Origin: Anammoximicrobium sp964486845
Lineage (GTDB): Bacteria; Planctomycetota; Planctomycetia; Pirellulales; Pirellulaceae
Length of the DNA: 64,000 bases
Reading direction: 5' to 3'
NCBI GenBank assembly: GCA_964486845.1
Contig: CAZAQY010000006.1
Span: 20,420-84,419 of the forward strand
Positions 63,746 to 64,000 of this stretch are shown piece by piece. The notes under the pieces were generated by a model. It saw only the letters and a list, made by a program, of their open reading frames with translations, had not been told where the DNA came from and searched no databases. Within the stretch, counting starts at the first letter, position 1, and each line of letters starts with the position of its first letter. Position numbers and translations under genes: made by a program.

Positions 63746-64000
63746 AAGTCGCTTCCGGCGCGCTCAGCGCCTGTGCATTGGGTTCGTCTCCGGCTGCGGA
63801 ATTGCCGCCGTCGACTGGTTCGCCGGGTGAATCCACGAAGATCTTCACCGTCTTTTTCGGCTTCGCCCCCTCGCGAGACGACACCGGCCTGGAACCGGTG
63901 TCGAACGAGGAGATCATCCGCCGTCTGCAAAAGGCGTGCGAGGGCGTCGAGTTCGTCGTCCGCGACCTGACGCAAGGCGTGCGGCTAGACTCGGTCATGA
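63715..64000 (+). CDS. Tat-exported protein, 3' end cut by window
   Basis: The start ATG 63715 has a perfect GAGGAGGT (63703-63710). The Tat signal has Arg6-Arg7 in MSRRTFVKVASGALSACALGS. The mature part visible so far is KIFTVFFGFAPSRDDTGLEPVSNEEIIRRLQKACEGVEFVVRDLTQG. The frame is open to the window end (95 residues). No family is recognised. It overlaps the last 31 nt of the truncated gene before it in another frame. Confidence 0.75.
   Translation, partial: MSTMSRRTFVKVASGALSACALGSSPAAELPPSTGSPGESTKIFTVFFGFAPSRDDTGLEPVSNEEIIRRLQKACEGVEFVVRDLTQGVRLDSVM

Overview
The window looks like a piece of a planctomycete genome, probably Pirellulales-like and at draft or metagenome-bin level because it holds a 100-N scaffold gap. 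Base composition is GC-rich. Four large exported proteins carry the planctomycete N-terminal LEPRxLL-type motif. There is a BBP7-family outer-membrane protein, many Tat-like signals on secreted enzymes, a tetrahydromethanopterin-linked C1 enzyme (Ftr), and the palindromic intergenic repeats common in this phylum. No tRNA, rRNA or CRISPR array was seen.

Layout. 1-4113: housekeeping genes on the plus strand: end of ATP synthase gamma, atpD, atpC, then hisI and hisG. 4110-10085: an accessory island. On the minus strand it holds a decayed BREX-type locus: a P-loop ATPase of BrxC/PglY type without its N-terminal P-loop half, fused in frame to the C-terminal part of a PglZ phosphatase, and carrying a nonsense codon and a frameshift. 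The ATPase is split by about 2.6 kb that encodes an apparently intact HNH endonuclease of the phosphorothioate-DNA-dependent family, a truncated PAPS-reductase/BrxP-like PP-loop protein, a HIT protein and a small zinc-ribbon protein. 10113-17752: queA, a ribose-type ABC transporter operon, a divergent nucleoside hydrolase and an Ap4A phosphorylase-like protein. 17813-31606: secreted acidic protein, Ftr with a small partner, EF-hand protein, Tat-exported Gfo/Idh/MocA protein, a broken nucleotidyltransferase pair, membrane proteins, an M28 peptidase and a DUF58-transglutaminase pair.

31724-56967: a surface-protein cluster. It holds a 3735-residue Calx-beta protein, a 533-residue LEPRxLL protein, a protein of about 3250 residues with SdrD-B, DUF11 and GEVED modules and a dockerin, and a 522-residue protein with a cohesin-like N-terminus and a dockerin. 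The cohesin-like and dockerin modules on neighbouring genes suggest a cell-surface assembly. 56968-58698: two MITE-like elements, one with perfect 19-bp terminal inverted repeats and a 9-bp target duplication, then the BBP7 protein. 58809-64000: DegT-type aminotransferase with thioesterase, a C_GCAxxG_C_C protein, a lipoprotein, and two Tat-type genes at the right edge.

The transporter, nucleoside hydrolase and Ap4A enzyme suggest nucleoside and ribose salvage. The strongest lead for unusual biology is the 4.1-10.1 kb island, where a phosphorothioate-sensing nuclease sits inside a broken BREX-like locus.
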